In this document: positions 18,580 through 28,148 of the stretch, in pieces
Layout of the letters: each line of letters opens with the position of its first letter
How positions within the stretch are numbered: position 1 is the first letter of the stretch
Assembly: GCA_947632175.1 (NCBI GenBank)
Contig: CANROC010000001.1
Location: 247,288 to 311,287 of the forward strand
Length of the DNA stretch: 64,000 nt
From: an uncultured Oscillospiraceae bacterium
GTDB taxonomy: Bacteria; Bacillota; Clostridia; Oscillospirales; Oscillospiraceae
Reading direction: 5' to 3'
Notes under the pieces: generated by a model
Databases searched by the model: none
What the model saw: the letters and a program-made list of their open reading frames with translations, nothing else
Told to the model about the DNA's origin: nothing
Made by a program: the position numbers and the translations under genes

Positions 18580-19122
18580 ATGGAAAAAATGAAAGAATCC
18601 ATGGCAAGGATCATCGTCTGCCTGGGAGAGGCGGCCGTCGGTATCGTGCTCCTCATCGACCCCGAGAGCTTTTCCAAGTTCGTGCTCATCGCCGCCGGGA
18701 TCCTCTTCGCCGTGCTGGGCGCGCTGTCCGTCATCAGCTACTTCCGCATGGACCCCGCCGAGGCGGCGCTGAGCCAGGAGCTGGCCCGGGGCCTTGTGGA
18801 GCTGGCCTTCGGCGTGCTCGTCATCTGGAAGGCCGACTGGATCACCGGTAACATCAAGTATCTGGCGGTGATCTACGGGGGCGCGGCGATCTTCGTGGGC
18901 TTTTTGAAGCTCCAGTGGACCGTGGACATGGCCCGTCTCAAGACCGGCCTTTGGCAGTCCGCCGCCGTTTCCGCCCTTTTGTCCATCGTCCTGGGCATCA
19001 TCGTCCTGGCCTACGCCAAGAAAGCCTTGTGGGTATTCGCCGGCATCTCCCTCATCGTCACCGCCGCCAGCACCCTGCTCACCATCTTCCTCCCGGGCAA
19101 AAAGCCCACGGACGTCGAGTAA
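18580..19122 (+). CDS. DUF308/HdeD-like membrane protein
   Basis: The 180-residue protein has six hydrophobic segments arranged as three helical hairpins, with LGEAAVGIVLLIDPESFSKF, VELAFGVLVIWKADWI and LSIVLGIIVLAYAKKALW repeats. This three-fold pattern is typical of the HdeD/DUF308 family, linked in enterobacteria to acid resistance; its role in Clostridia is unknown. An AGGAGG site precedes the ATG. The gene has its own promoter and is followed by a terminator shared with the convergent glycosyltransferase. Confidence 0.8.
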   Translation: MEKMKESMARIIVCLGEAAVGIVLLIDPESFSKFVLIAAGILFAVLGALSVISYFRMDPAEAALSQELARGLVELAFGVLVIWKADWITGNIKYLAVIYGGAAIFVGFLKLQWTVDMARLKTGLWQSAAVSALLSIVLGIIVLAYAKKALWVFAGISLIVTAASTLLTIFLPGKKPTDVE

Positions 19123-19138
19123 AAGGACCCCGCAAGTC

Positions 19139-19166
19139 CCGCCCCCCGCCGTCTGGCCGGGGGCGG
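19139..19166. terminator. Bidirectional terminator
   Basis: CCGCCCCC and GGGGGCGG pair around a 12-base loop, followed by ATCGTTTATTT. It lies between the convergent DUF308 and glycosyltransferase genes. Confidence 0.75.
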
Positions 19167-19171
19167 ATCGT

Positions 19172-20455
19172 TTATTTGGCCGCGGTGTCGAGGTCCGTGA
19201 TGGCGATGGCCTCGTCGTGGCGGATGGGCTTCCATTGGACGCGCATGAAGAGGCAGGCAAAGGCGATGGGGATGCCGGAGAGGTCGAAGAAGGGATAGAG
19301 GAAGGTGTAGAGGATGAGCTTGGGCGTGGAGCAGTGGATGTGGCGGCGCTCCCGGAGGGAGATGAAGGCCGCCTTCACCGCGCGCCGGAGCCAGTCGAGG
19401 GCGAAGGCCCCCAGGAGCCCCGGAATGGCCGCCGGGAGGTTCACCGTCAGCGCCACGGGCAGGCCCACGGCGACGGTGGCGGTGACCAGGAATTTGAGGG
19501 CCCTCCCCACCAGCTTCAGCGCCGAGAGGATGGAGCCGGGGGTTATGTAGAAGAAGATGTCGAGGCAGGAGAATTTCCGCTTTTTGCACCGGAAAAGGCC
19601 CAGAAACAGCTTGGGCGCCGCCTGGAAGAAGCAGACGAGGCGTCCTTTCACCCAGCGGAGCCTCTGGCGGACCATGACGCCCAGGGAGTAGGGCTGTTCG
19701 TCGAAAAACTCCGCCCGCTCGCAAAACTCGATGTGCCGGCCGAGGGCGACCTGCTCGGCGTAGAACTGGGCGTCCTCGGTAAGGCCCGTCCAGTGCCAGC
19801 CGTCCTTCAGAAGGCGGGAGGCCACGGCGTAGCCGCACCCGGCCACGTGTGTGCTCAGGTTGAAGAAGGCCCGGGGGCGGTGGTAGCGGAGGATGGATTC
19901 GAGAAAGTGCAGGCCGTAGCCGGCGGAGATGAAGTTGGTGTCGAAATTCTTGGTGTTGCGGTAGCCCAGGACCACGTCGCCGCAGCTGTCAAAGGCCCGG
20001 TTGATCTCGGAGACGAAGGTCCTGGCCAGGAGGTTGTCCGCGTCGAAGAAGAGGTAAGCGTCAAAGCTCTCGATGCCGAAGTCCCGCTCGATGCGGTCGA
20101 AGAGGAACTCCATGGCCCAGCCCTTGCGGGCCTTCTCCGGCTCGTGGCGCTCGTAGACCGTGGCGCCCCGCTCCCGGCAGATCCGGGCCGTATCGTCCGT
20201 GCAGTTGTCCGCCACCACGAAGACGTGAAGCCGCGACTGGTCGTAATCCTGGAGGGCGATGCTGTCCAGCAGATGCCCGATGACCCGCTCCTCATTGCGG
20301 GCGGCGATGACGATGGCGTAGGTGTGATCCTCCTCCGCCGGAGGGAAAGTCTTGGCCTTCGCGAAAAAGCCCACCACACCGTAGACATAACGGAAAGACC
20401 TGAGCACGGCCCACACCACGGCGGTGACCGCCCAGACCTTCAAAAATGTGTCCAC
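19172..20455 (-). CDS. Membrane GT2 glycosyltransferase (polysaccharide synthase-like)
   Basis: The 427-residue protein has an N-terminal helix, a GT-A domain (IVIAARNEERVIGHLLDSI, DNCTDDTA, the DxD motif in FFDADN, and the acceptor motif TEDAQF) and the QRLRW motif of processive beta-glycosyltransferases, then three to four C-terminal transmembrane helices. It should polymerise or transfer sugars at the cytoplasmic membrane, as cellulose or hyaluronan synthases do; the sugar cannot be read. It is a single-gene unit; a foldback element lies directly upstream. Confidence 0.88.
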   Translation of the reverse strand: MDTFLKVWAVTAVVWAVLRSFRYVYGVVGFFAKAKTFPPAEEDHTYAIVIAARNEERVIGHLLDSIALQDYDQSRLHVFVVADNCTDDTARICRERGATVYERHEPEKARKGWAMEFLFDRIERDFGIESFDAYLFFDADNLLARTFVSEINRAFDSCGDVVLGYRNTKNFDTNFISAGYGLHFLESILRYHRPRAFFNLSTHVAGCGYAVASRLLKDGWHWTGLTEDAQFYAEQVALGRHIEFCERAEFFDEQPYSLGVMVRQRLRWVKGRLVCFFQAAPKLFLGLFRCKKRKFSCLDIFFYITPGSILSALKLVGRALKFLVTATVAVGLPVALTVNLPAAIPGLLGAFALDWLRRAVKAAFISLRERRHIHCSTPKLILYTFLYPFFDLSGIPIAFACLFMRVQWKPIRHDEAIAITDLDTAAK

Positions 20456-20489
20456 TCAGCTCCCTCCCTCAGGTCGAATCCCTGAAATT

Positions 20490-20650
20490 ATACTAATATC
20501 TATTTAAAAGGAGACACCGAGCGGCGAGGATTTTTCGCGTCAGGCAAGGAAGACGCCGCAGGGAATACTTTGTGTATTCCCAAGGCGGCTGACGCCGCAT
20601 GACGCGAAAAAGACCGGCGCGAATGTCTTATTTTAATTAGATATTAGTAT
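20490..20650. repeat. Long foldback (MITE-like) element
   Basis: About 160 bases form one long imperfect inverted repeat. The ends ATACTAATATCTATTTAAAA and TTTTAATTAGATATTAGTAT are near-perfect inverted repeats; internal arms TTTTTCGCGTCA and TGACGCGAAAAA pair, GACGCCGC pairs imperfectly with GCGGCTGACGCCGC, and GGGAATAC/GTATTCCC caps the centre. No coding frame is present. The AT-rich ends contrast with the GC-rich surroundings. A non-autonomous miniature element or a structured leader of the glycosyltransferase gene are both possible. Confidence 0.7.
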
Positions 20651-20694
20651 TATACCACGTTCCTCCCCCGGTTGCAATCGGGGAAGAGTCAGAT

Positions 20695-20719
20695 AAAACG
20701 CCCCCGAGGGGGGCGTTTT
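20695..20719. terminator. Terminator downstream of ftsK
   Basis: AAAACGCCCCC and GGGGGGCGTTTT pair around GA. The A- and T-tracts on both sides make it usable from both strands; it lies about 80 bases after the ftsK stop. Confidence 0.8.
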
Positions 20720-20802
20720 CTGAGCATGTTGACCGGCCAAAAGTCAGGAATTGGAAGACATGGGACCCCCGCTCCCGCCAGGCGGTAAAAGGCGAGGCGG
20801 TC

Positions 20803-23493
20803 TTATTCCTCGTCCGTTCCCTCGTCCTCGAAGAGGTCGGCGGCGGAGGTCATGGTCTGGTCGGGGACGGACCCGCCGATGGGGGCGGTGCCGTTGATGA
20901 ACTGCATCTCCTGCCACTGCTGGTGGGTCATGATGATCTGGCGGGGCTTGGAGCCCTCGAAGGGGCCCAGGACCCCCACCTCCTCCAGCTGGTCCACGAT
21001 GCGCGCGGCCCGGGCGTAGCCCAGCTTCAGGCGGCGCTGGAGGGCGCTGACGCTGGCGATCTTCGTCTCGAAGATGATCTCCGCGGCCTGGGGCAGGAGC
21101 TCGTCGTAGTCCTTGAACTTGTCCTCCCCGGCGGGGGCGGGGGCGTTCTTGCCGCCGTTCTCCTTGTCCTGGACGGCCTTCTCGATCTCGTAAATGACGT
21201 CCTCGGAGTAGCTGACCTCGCCCTGGCTCTTGACGAACTCCACCACCTGCTCCCGCTCCTCGTCACTGACCCATGTGCCCTGGATGCGGGCGGGCTTCGA
21301 GGCGCCGATGGGGGCGAAAAGCATGTCGCCGTTGCCCACCAGCTTGTCCGCCGCGCCCCCGGCGTCCAGGATGATCCGGGACTCCAGCGAGGAGGCGACC
21401 TTCAGCGCGATGCGGCTGGGGATGTTGGCCTTCATAAGGCCGGTGATCACGTCCGCCCGGGGGCTCTGCGTGGCGATGACCAAATGTACGCCGGCGGCGC
21501 GGCCCATCTGTGCCACCCGGCAGATGGATTCCTCCACCTCCTTGGCGGCGATCATCATAAGGTCGGCCAGCTCGTCGATGATGATCACGATCTGCGGCAT
21601 CTTCGGCGTGTCCGCGTCCAGCTGCTGGTTGTAGCTGGAGATGTCCCTGGCCCCGGCGTCGGAGAAGGTCCGGTAGCGCTTCATCATCTCCACCACCGCC
21701 CACTGCAGCGCCCCGGCGGCCTTCTTGGCCTCCGTCACCACGGGGATCAACAGGTGCGGGATGCCGTTGTAGATCTTGAACTCCACCATCTTCGGGTCCA
21801 CCATGATGAACTTGACCTCCTCCGGCGTGGCCTTGTAAAGGAGGCTGAGGATGAGGGAGTTTAAGCACACCGATTTGCCCGAGCCCGTGGTGCCGGCCAC
21901 TAAGAGGTGGGGGAGCTTGGAGATATTCCCCACCATCACGTCGCCGGAGATGTTCTTCCCGATGGCGAAAGTGAGCTTGGATTTGGCGTTGGTGAACTCC
22001 GGGGCGGTGATGATCTCCCGGAGGTAGACGGTGGACACATTCTTGTTGGGCACCTCAATGCCCACGGTGCTGATGCGGTTGGGGATGGCGGCGATGCGCA
22101 CGCCGGAGACGCCCAGGGCCAGGGCGATATCGTCGGCCAGGTTCGTGAGCTTGTTGAGCTTCACGCCGATCTCCAGCTCCATCTCGTACCGGGTGATGGA
22201 GGGGCCGTGGACGATGTTGGAGATGTTCACGTTGATGCCGAAGGACCGCAAACACAGCTCCAGCCGCTCCTTGGTGGCGGTGAGCTCGTCCTCGCTGTCC
22301 TTCGTGCCGGTACGCACCGGCTCATTGAGGAGGGACACCGGCGGGAAGCGGTAGACCTGGGCGGCCTCCGCAAGGTCGCGCCTGGCTTTCTCCTCGATGA
22401 GGGAGGCGATCTCCGTGGCCTCCCCCGCCACGTCCGGTTTGGGCTCCGAGGCGGCCAATTTGGGCTCCGGGACCGGCTCCGGGATGGGCGCGGGGGCGGG
22501 CTTGACAGGCTCCGGCTTGGCAGGCTCCGGCTCGCGCTTGATGTACTCCACCTCCAGGGGCGCGGGGGCCTCCTCGGCGGGCTTTTCCTCCCGGCTTGTG
22601 AAGACGCTGTCCGGCGCGGGGGCGTTGGGGCGCTTATTGAAGAAGCCCTCCTTTTTGGGCTTTTCCTGTTTCTCCGGCTTTTCCGGCTTTTCCGGGGCCT
22701 CCGGGGCCGGCTCGTCGTCCATGGGGATGTCGATGGCGGCGCGGCGGGGCTTGGAACGGGCCGGCTGGGCCCTGGGCTCCGGCTTTTCCCGGACAGGCTC
22801 CTCTGTCTCCGGCTCACGCATCAGCTCCTCCAGCTGCCGCTCCCGCCGGTCGGCGCGGCCCTCCCGGACCATGTCCACGATCGCGCCGACGGTGAGGCCG
22901 GAGACGTTCATCAGCACGAAGATGCTGAGGAACATGAGCGCGATGAACGTGCCCACCTTGCCCACCAGCGCCTTGAAGACCGCCGTGACGCATCCGCCCA
23001 GGACGCCGCCGCCCAGAATGGCCTGTCCGTCCTTCCAGAGGGCGGGGAACATTTTAAAGCTCAGCGCCGGGGCGTTTTTATGGAAGACCTGGCAGAAGGC
23101 CGCCACCAGCAGCGGCACAAACAGGGCGCAGACGGCGCGGGTGACGGCGTCCTCCTCCCGGCACACCAGCAAAAGGGCCGCCGCGGCCAGGAGCATGGGC
23201 GGCAGGAGATAGAACCCCCCGCCCAGAAGGCCCGTCAAAAGCCCCCGCAGAAGGCGGATCACCACGCCGTCGGAGGTGAAGTACCCCAGCAAGGCGCAGA
23301 TGCCCAGGGCGAAGAGAATGAGGGCCGCCACGCTCCGCCGCCGCTGGCGGCGCAGGGCCTCCGCCTTCTTCTCCGCCGCCGCCCGGTCCGCGCTTTGCCG
23401 CTTGGAGGGGGCGGACTTGGCCGGTTTTTTCCCGGAGGAAGCTTTGCTGCCGGAGGAACCCCCGGCAGCAGTTTTCTTCTTTTGTTCTGCCAT
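20803..23493 (-). CDS. ftsK: DNA translocase FtsK/SpoIIIE
   Basis: The 896-residue protein has a Lys/Ser/Ala-rich N-terminus, four to five transmembrane segments (about residues 50-210), a long Pro/Glu/Lys linker and a C-terminal motor with Walker A GTTGSGKS, Walker B VIIIDELADLMM and a gamma winged-helix domain (LLPQAAEIIFETKIASVSALQRRL). It pumps chromosomal DNA through the division or sporulation septum. A GAGGTAAC site precedes the ATG. It starts a minus-strand run that follows uppP and plsY. Confidence 0.96.
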   Translation of the reverse strand: MAEQKKKTAAGGSSGSKASSGKKPAKSAPSKRQSADRAAAEKKAEALRRQRRRSVAALILFALGICALLGYFTSDGVVIRLLRGLLTGLLGGGFYLLPPMLLAAAALLLVCREEDAVTRAVCALFVPLLVAAFCQVFHKNAPALSFKMFPALWKDGQAILGGGVLGGCVTAVFKALVGKVGTFIALMFLSIFVLMNVSGLTVGAIVDMVREGRADRRERQLEELMREPETEEPVREKPEPRAQPARSKPRRAAIDIPMDDEPAPEAPEKPEKPEKQEKPKKEGFFNKRPNAPAPDSVFTSREEKPAEEAPAPLEVEYIKREPEPAKPEPVKPAPAPIPEPVPEPKLAASEPKPDVAGEATEIASLIEEKARRDLAEAAQVYRFPPVSLLNEPVRTGTKDSEDELTATKERLELCLRSFGINVNISNIVHGPSITRYEMELEIGVKLNKLTNLADDIALALGVSGVRIAAIPNRISTVGIEVPNKNVSTVYLREIITAPEFTNAKSKLTFAIGKNISGDVMVGNISKLPHLLVAGTTGSGKSVCLNSLILSLLYKATPEEVKFIMVDPKMVEFKIYNGIPHLLIPVVTEAKKAAGALQWAVVEMMKRYRTFSDAGARDISSYNQQLDADTPKMPQIVIIIDELADLMMIAAKEVEESICRVAQMGRAAGVHLVIATQSPRADVITGLMKANIPSRIALKVASSLESRIILDAGGAADKLVGNGDMLFAPIGASKPARIQGTWVSDEEREQVVEFVKSQGEVSYSEDVIYEIEKAVQDKENGGKNAPAPAGEDKFKDYDELLPQAAEIIFETKIASVSALQRRLKLGYARAARIVDQLEEVGVLGPFEGSKPRQIIMTHQQWQEMQFINGTAPIGGSVPDQTMTSAADLFEDEGTDEE

Positions 23494-23532
23494 TTTGTTA
23501 CCTCGAAAAGAAATGTGCCCTATGGGGCCGCG

Positions 23533-24378
23533 TCAACCCAAAAACAGGGAGAGGATCAGCGTCAGCACGCCCACGCCCCAGCAGTAATAAGCGAATTTCG
23601 CGAACACGTCCCCGGAGAGGATGAGCTTTTTCAAAAGCACCAGGGCGAAGTACCCCACCACGCCGGCGACGATCATGCCGATGATGTACGCGGGCACGTT
23701 GGCCCACACGATGCCGCCATGGATGAAGACCTTGATGAGCGTCACCAACGCCGAGCCCAGAATGGCGGGGATGGACATGAGGAAAGAAAACCGCACCGCA
23801 AATTCCCGCTTGAAGCCCCGGCTGAGGCCCACGGTGATGGTGGTCCCGGACCGGGAGAGGCCGGGGATGACGGCCACGGCCTGGGCCGCGCCCACCACCA
23901 GGGCGTCCATGACGGAGGCGGTCTTCTCAGTGCGCCGCCCCTCCACAAGCTTGCCGGAGATGTACAGCAGCACACCGGTGACGATGAGGGCGAAGGCGAT
24001 GAAATATGTATTGTTCGCAAGCCGCTCCACCGCGCTGTTGAAGGGCAGGACCAGCACCAGCGGGAGCGTGGCCACGAGGATGAGGAAGAGAAGCCGCACC
24101 GTGGGCTTGAAGCGCCCCTCCTCGTTCCCCTCCGCGCCGGCGCCGGTGACGAAGGACACGGTGTCCTTGGCCATGGCGCGGATGTCCTTCCAGTAGAAAA
24201 CGAGCACCGCCGCCAGCGTCCCCACGTGGAGCAGCACGTCAAAGAGGAGGTGGTCGTCCGCGGCGTAGTCCAGGGAGAAAAGGTTCTGGAAGATGGACAG
24301 GTGCCCGGAGCTGGAGATGGGCAAAAATTCGCTCAATCCCTGGATGAGCCCGAGAAATATGGCCTTGATGATAGACAC
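23533..24378 (-). CDS. uppP: Undecaprenyl-diphosphatase UppP (BacA family)
   Basis: The 281-residue integral membrane phosphatase recycles undecaprenyl pyrophosphate for cell-wall synthesis and can give bacitracin tolerance. It shows IQGLSEFLPISSSGHLSI at residue 13 onward and IPGLSRSGTTITVGL, the two signature motifs, and about eight transmembrane helices. It begins with GTG preceded by AGGAGG. It lies between plsY and ftsK on the same strand with short gaps. Confidence 0.95.
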   Translation of the reverse strand: MSIIKAIFLGLIQGLSEFLPISSSGHLSIFQNLFSLDYAADDHLLFDVLLHVGTLAAVLVFYWKDIRAMAKDTVSFVTGAGAEGNEEGRFKPTVRLLFLILVATLPLVLVLPFNSAVERLANNTYFIAFALIVTGVLLYISGKLVEGRRTEKTASVMDALVVGAAQAVAVIPGLSRSGTTITVGLSRGFKREFAVRFSFLMSIPAILGSALVTLIKVFIHGGIVWANVPAYIIGMIVAGVVGYFALVLLKKLILSGDVFAKFAYYCWGVGVLTLILSLFLG

Positions 24379-24471
24379 GGTTCATTCCTCCTCACACAAC
24401 ACTATGAGTAGACATAATGACTATACCACGAAACGGTGAAAAATGCCACAATTTTTTTGCGCTTTCGCAAA

Positions 24472-25089
24472 TTATTTCCGCTTGGGCCAGAGTTTTCCCG
24501 CCCGGAAAGGCTTCTCCTGCCCGGTGAGGAGGCGTTTGATGTTCTCCCGGTGCATGATCTCCACCGTCAGGACCATCACCGCGCCGGCGGCCAGGGCCCA
24601 GGGGTCGCGGATGCCGGCGATGAGCTGTCCCGGCACGAACGCGAGAGCGCACACCACGGACCCGGCGGAGACCCGGCGGGTCAGGAGGGCGGTGACGAAA
24701 AACACCGCCACGATGATGACGAAGACTTTCCAGTGGAACATGAGCCCCGCCGCGGCCCCCACGGACACGCCCTTGCCGCCCTTGAATTTGAAGAACACCG
24801 GAAAGCAGTGCCCCAGCATACACCCCACGCCGGCCAAAAGAAAGCCGTACCGTCCGCCGATGAGCCGCCCCAGGGCCATGGCCGCCACGGTCTTCAAAAA
24901 GTCCAGCGCGAACACCAGCACCCCGGCGCCCATGCCGAACAGCCGCGCCATATTGGTGGCCCCGGCGTTCCCGGACCCGTAGTCGCGGATGTCCTTCCGG
25001 CTCATGAGATACGACACCACCACCGCGAAGGACACGGACCCCAGCAGATACCCCACGACTCCCGCCGCCGCCACGCGCCAAGCCCCCAC
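24472..25089 (-). CDS. plsY: Acyl-phosphate glycerol-3-phosphate acyltransferase PlsY
   Basis: The 205-residue membrane enzyme transfers an acyl group from acyl-phosphate to glycerol 3-phosphate, the first step of phospholipid synthesis. It has SVSFAVVVSYLMSRKDIRDYGSGNAGATNMAR, FKFKGGKGVSVGAAAGL and a late RENIKRLLTGQE segment, in the usual order. A GTG start was chosen because AGGAG lies eight bases ahead; an in-frame TTG six codons earlier would place that site inside the gene. Confidence 0.93.
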   Translation of the reverse strand: MGAWRVAAAGVVGYLLGSVSFAVVVSYLMSRKDIRDYGSGNAGATNMARLFGMGAGVLVFALDFLKTVAAMALGRLIGGRYGFLLAGVGCMLGHCFPVFFKFKGGKGVSVGAAAGLMFHWKVFVIIVAVFFVTALLTRRVSAGSVVCALAFVPGQLIAGIRDPWALAAGAVMVLTVEIMHRENIKRLLTGQEKPFRAGKLWPKRK

Positions 25090-25164
25090 GACCTCATCTC
25101 CTCTCAAGCAAGAACTGGTATTTTTTCTATTCTACACTATGCCGGTGAAAATGTCCAGAAAAAT

Positions 25165-26690
25165 CATGGAACCCGCCCTCCGTTATCCCCCCTCGCTTCC
25201 CCCTGCCCCCCTCCCGCGGGGAGGGAGCTTAAAAAGGTTTGCGCCTGCGGCGCATTCTCAATTTTATTGCGCCGGAGGCGCAATTGATTCAAACGCGGCG
25301 CGCAGCGCCGCATCCTTATTCCCCTACCCCTTTTTCGGAAAAACTACGCCCGCAGGCGTGTTTCGGAGGCCAACCGCCGCGCAACGGCGGCTCTTGGGCC
25401 GGAGATGGGGTGCTGCCGCCGCGGCGGAGTATTCGAGCCCGTGGGGCGTAACTGGGAGGTTCCGGAAAACTGGATGTGTTGCGTGCGGGCCGCCAAGAGT
25501 GGCGGCCCCTACATGGTGTGTTGTCGGAACAGTTCCAATAATTCGCGCCCATCTCCGTCTCGGAGCCCCCTCCTCGTAGGAGGGGGGCAGGGTGGCAGCG
25601 AACGTTGGATGACAGAACGGTCCCGATAAAACAAATCCGCCCCATTTACGCCGTACGGGCCGCCGCCCACGGCGGCCCCCCGTTGCAGGGTTCGGATTGC
25701 CTCTCGTTCAACGCCGTAGGGGTCGCCGTCCCCGGCGACCCGCGTTTCGACAACATCCAATGTCGGTTGAATGGGATATCTTTCCATATCCCCCGTAGGG
25801 GCGGACCCATGTGTCCGCCCGTGACCACGTCGCGGGATGGGAACGGGTCCGATAAAACGGAAAATGGCCGTTATCGGGGGTTGGGCCGCCGTGGGCGGCG
25901 GCCCGTACGGCGTTGGGCGGGACGGGTCAATTGTCGATGGGCGGGTCGCCGCTCCTGGCGGCCCAGGTTGCAGGGCTTGGATTGCCCCCGATAAACGCCG
26001 TAGGGGTCGCCGTCTCGGCGACCCGCGTTTCGATAACCTCCGGTGTCGGTCGAATGGGATAACCTACCTCATCCCCCGTAGGGGCGGACCCATGTGTCCG
26101 CCCGTGGCACGTGGCGGGACGGGGGCGGGTCCGATATAACGGTACATTTCGGTCAACCGGGCATGGGCCGCCGTGGGCAGCGGCCCCTACGGCGGTGATT
26201 GGGACGTGTCAATAGACGATAGGCGGGTCGCCGAGGACGGCGACCCCTACGGCGGATAACGCAAGTCGATGCAATAGACGCCCCCACCCTGCCCATCGCT
26301 GCGCTCGGGCACTCCTCCCGGAGGGAGGGGCAAAAGAGCTTGCGATATTGAAGCGTTTCCGATAAATCGCGCCCGCCCCCCGTCTCGGAGCCCCCTCCTC
26401 GTAGGAGGGGGGCAGGGGGGCAGCGAACGTGGGATGACAGACCGGTTCCGGCAAATCGAATCCGCCCCAATTACGCCGTAGGGGTCGCCGTCCCCGGCGA
26501 CCCGCGTTTCGATGACCTCCCATGTCGGTTGAATGGGATAACCTCCCACATCCCCCGTAGGGGCGGACCCATGTGTCCGCCCGTGCCAACCTTGCGTGAT
26601 GGGAACGGTTCCGATAACCCGCGCCTGCCCGCGACACCATTGCCCCTCCCAGGTCGGGGACAGCCGCGAAGCGGCAGGGGTGGTTCCGCC
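25165..26690. repeat. Long mosaic of palindromic intergenic repeats (1.5 kb)
   Basis: This is the longest non-coding stretch of the window. It contains many units: GTAGGGGTCGCCG...CGGCGACCC (about 25720, 26000, 26480), GTAGGGGCGGACC...GTCCGCCC (25796, 26078, 26556), GGGCCGCC...GGCGGCCC variants, CCCCCTCCTCGTAGGAGGGGG units (25565, 26392) and a larger unit starting TTATTCCCC near 25317 that recurs at 50575-50735 and 61800-62035. Linkers such as ATGTCGGTTGAATGGGATAA repeat between units. No coding frame is credible. Confidence 0.85.
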
Positions 26691-26693
26691 GTT

Positions 26694-26786
26694 TGACAGC
26701 AGGAAAGCCCTCCACGAAAGGTCCGCGGACCTTTCGTGGAGGACTTTCCGCGCGTTCCCCTTAGCATTGAAAGGGCGCGGCCTTTC
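26694..26786 (+). ncRNA. Candidate structured RNA element, copy 4 (3' half, opposite nifU 3' end)
   Basis: Only the second half of the element is present: the linker GACAGCAGGAAAG, hairpin H3 (CCTCCACGAAAGGTCC/GGACCTTTCGTGGAGG with the conserved apical CCGCGG), linker CGCGTTCCCCTTAGCATT and hairpin H4 (GAAAGG...CCTTTC). The H4 stem overlaps the nifU stop codon on the opposite strand, as in copy 3 with its own gene. There is no promoter in this copy. Confidence 0.6.
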
Positions 26787-27225
26787 ACGCCAGATTCTTC
26801 CCGCACGTATCGCAGCACCCGTCGCAGTCGGCGTCGCGCAGCTCCGGGGGGAGGGGGACGCCCTGGCGCTTGTAGTAATCGGCCAGGCACGCGCGGATGC
26901 CCTCCTCGGCCAGGACCGAGCAGTGGAGCTTCTGGGGGGGCAGGCCGTCCAGGGCCTCGGCCACGGCCTTGTTGGTGAGCTTCAGGGCCTCCTCGATGGA
27001 CTTGCCTTTCACGAGCTCCGTGGACATGGAGCTTGTGGCGATGGCGGCGCCGCAGCCGAAGGTTTTGAAGCTGACCTTCTCGATGATGCCGTTCTCGATC
27101 TTCATGTAGATCTTCATGATGTCGCCGCAGACGGGGTTGCCCACCTCGCCGATGGCGTTGGCGTCGGGCAGCTCGCCCACGTTGCGGGGGTTGGTGAAAT
27201 GGTCCATGACCTTGTCGGAATACAT
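26785..27225 (-). CDS. nifU: Iron-sulfur cluster scaffold NifU/IscU
   Basis: The 146-residue scaffold has the three cluster-binding cysteines in NPVCGD, FGCGAAIA and LHCSVLAEEG, and the usual start MYSDKVMDHFTNPRNVG. The C-terminus adds DCDGCCDTCGKN, a further Cys cluster common in clostridial members of this group. It receives sulfur from the NifS encoded two genes upstream in the same operon. A GGAGGT-type site precedes the ATG. Confidence 0.95.
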   Translation of the reverse strand: MYSDKVMDHFTNPRNVGELPDANAIGEVGNPVCGDIMKIYMKIENGIIEKVSFKTFGCGAAIATSSMSTELVKGKSIEEALKLTNKAVAEALDGLPPQKLHCSVLAEEGIRACLADYYKRQGVPLPPELRDADCDGCCDTCGKNLA

Positions 27226-27236
27226 ACTTTACCTCC

Positions 27237-28148
27237 TCACGAATTGACCATCCGGTCCAGGCTCTCCCGGGCGAGGCGCAGCTCGTCCTCGGGCAGCTCG
27301 ACCTTGTATTTTTCGTCCCGCAGGCACTCGTAGAGCGCCTCCAGGGTCACTTTTTTCATGTTGGGGCAGACGAAAGAGCTGCCCACGCCGTAAATCTTCT
27401 TCCCCGGCAGCTCCCGTTTGAGCCGGGCGACGATCTCGCTCTCCGTGCCGATAAGGATCTCATCGGTCTCGGTCTTCCGGGCGAAATCCAGGATCTCGGC
27501 GGTGGAGCCCACAAGGTCCCCGTACTTGACCACGTCCGTTTTGCACTCCGGATGGACGGTGAAGACGGCGCCGGGATGGGCGCGTTTGGCGGCCAGAACG
27601 TCGGCCTCGCTGATTTTGTGGTGTGTGGGGCAGAAGCCGTCGTGGAGCCAGAATTTTTTCTCCGGGACCTTGGCGGCCACGAAGGACCCGAGATGCACAT
27701 CCGGCACGAAGATGATCTCCTCGCAGTCGAGCTTCTTCGCGATCCGCAGGGCCGAGGAGCTGGTACAGCACACGTCCGAGACGGCCTTCACCGCGGCGGA
27801 GGAGTTGACGTAGCACATGACCTTCGCCCCGGGATGCTCCGCCCGCAGCCGCAGCACGTCCTCCGGCGTCACCATATCCGCCATGGGACAGCCGGCGTCT
27901 AAAGAGGGCAGGAGCACGGTCTTCGATGGGGAGAGGATCTTGGCGCTCTCCCCCATGAACCGCACGCCGCAGATGACGATGAGGTCATTTTCCGCTCTCA
28001 CGGCCTTCTGGGCCATGGCGAAGGAGTCGCACACCGCGTCCGCCACGTCCTGGACCTCCAGGGGCACGTAGTAGTGGGCCAGGATGAGGGCGTTTTTCTC
28101 CTTCTTCAGCCGCAGGACCTCCTGTTGGAGCTCGTTAAAACTTTCCAT
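27237..28148 (-). CDS. nadA: Quinolinate synthase
   Basis: The 303-residue [4Fe-4S] enzyme condenses iminoaspartate with dihydroxyacetone phosphate to quinolinate in NAD synthesis. Cluster cysteines are seen in DAGCPMADM (about 86), [11 protein letters not shown] (about 171) and [10 protein letters not shown] (about 256). It starts inside the last bases of nifS, so the two are translationally coupled, and nifU follows. nadB and nadC are not in the window. Confidence 0.95.
   Translation of the reverse strand: MESFNELQQEVLRLKKEKNALILAHYYVPLEVQDVADAVCDSFAMAQKAVRAENDLIVICGVRFMGESAKILSPSKTVLLPSLDAGCPMADMVTPEDVLRLRAEHPGAKVMCYVNSSAAVKAVSDVCCTSSSALRIAKKLDCEEIIFVPDVHLGSFVAAKVPEKKFWLHDGFCPTHHKISEADVLAAKRAHPGAVFTVHPECKTDVVKYGDLVGSTAEILDFARKTETDEILIGTESEIVARLKRELPGKKIYGVGSSFVCPNMKKVTLEALYECLRDEKYKVELPEDELRLARESLDRMVNS

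Noticed and set aside
20490..20650. Insertion sequence
   Set aside because: There is no transposase frame within it or nearby; only a non-autonomous foldback is supported.
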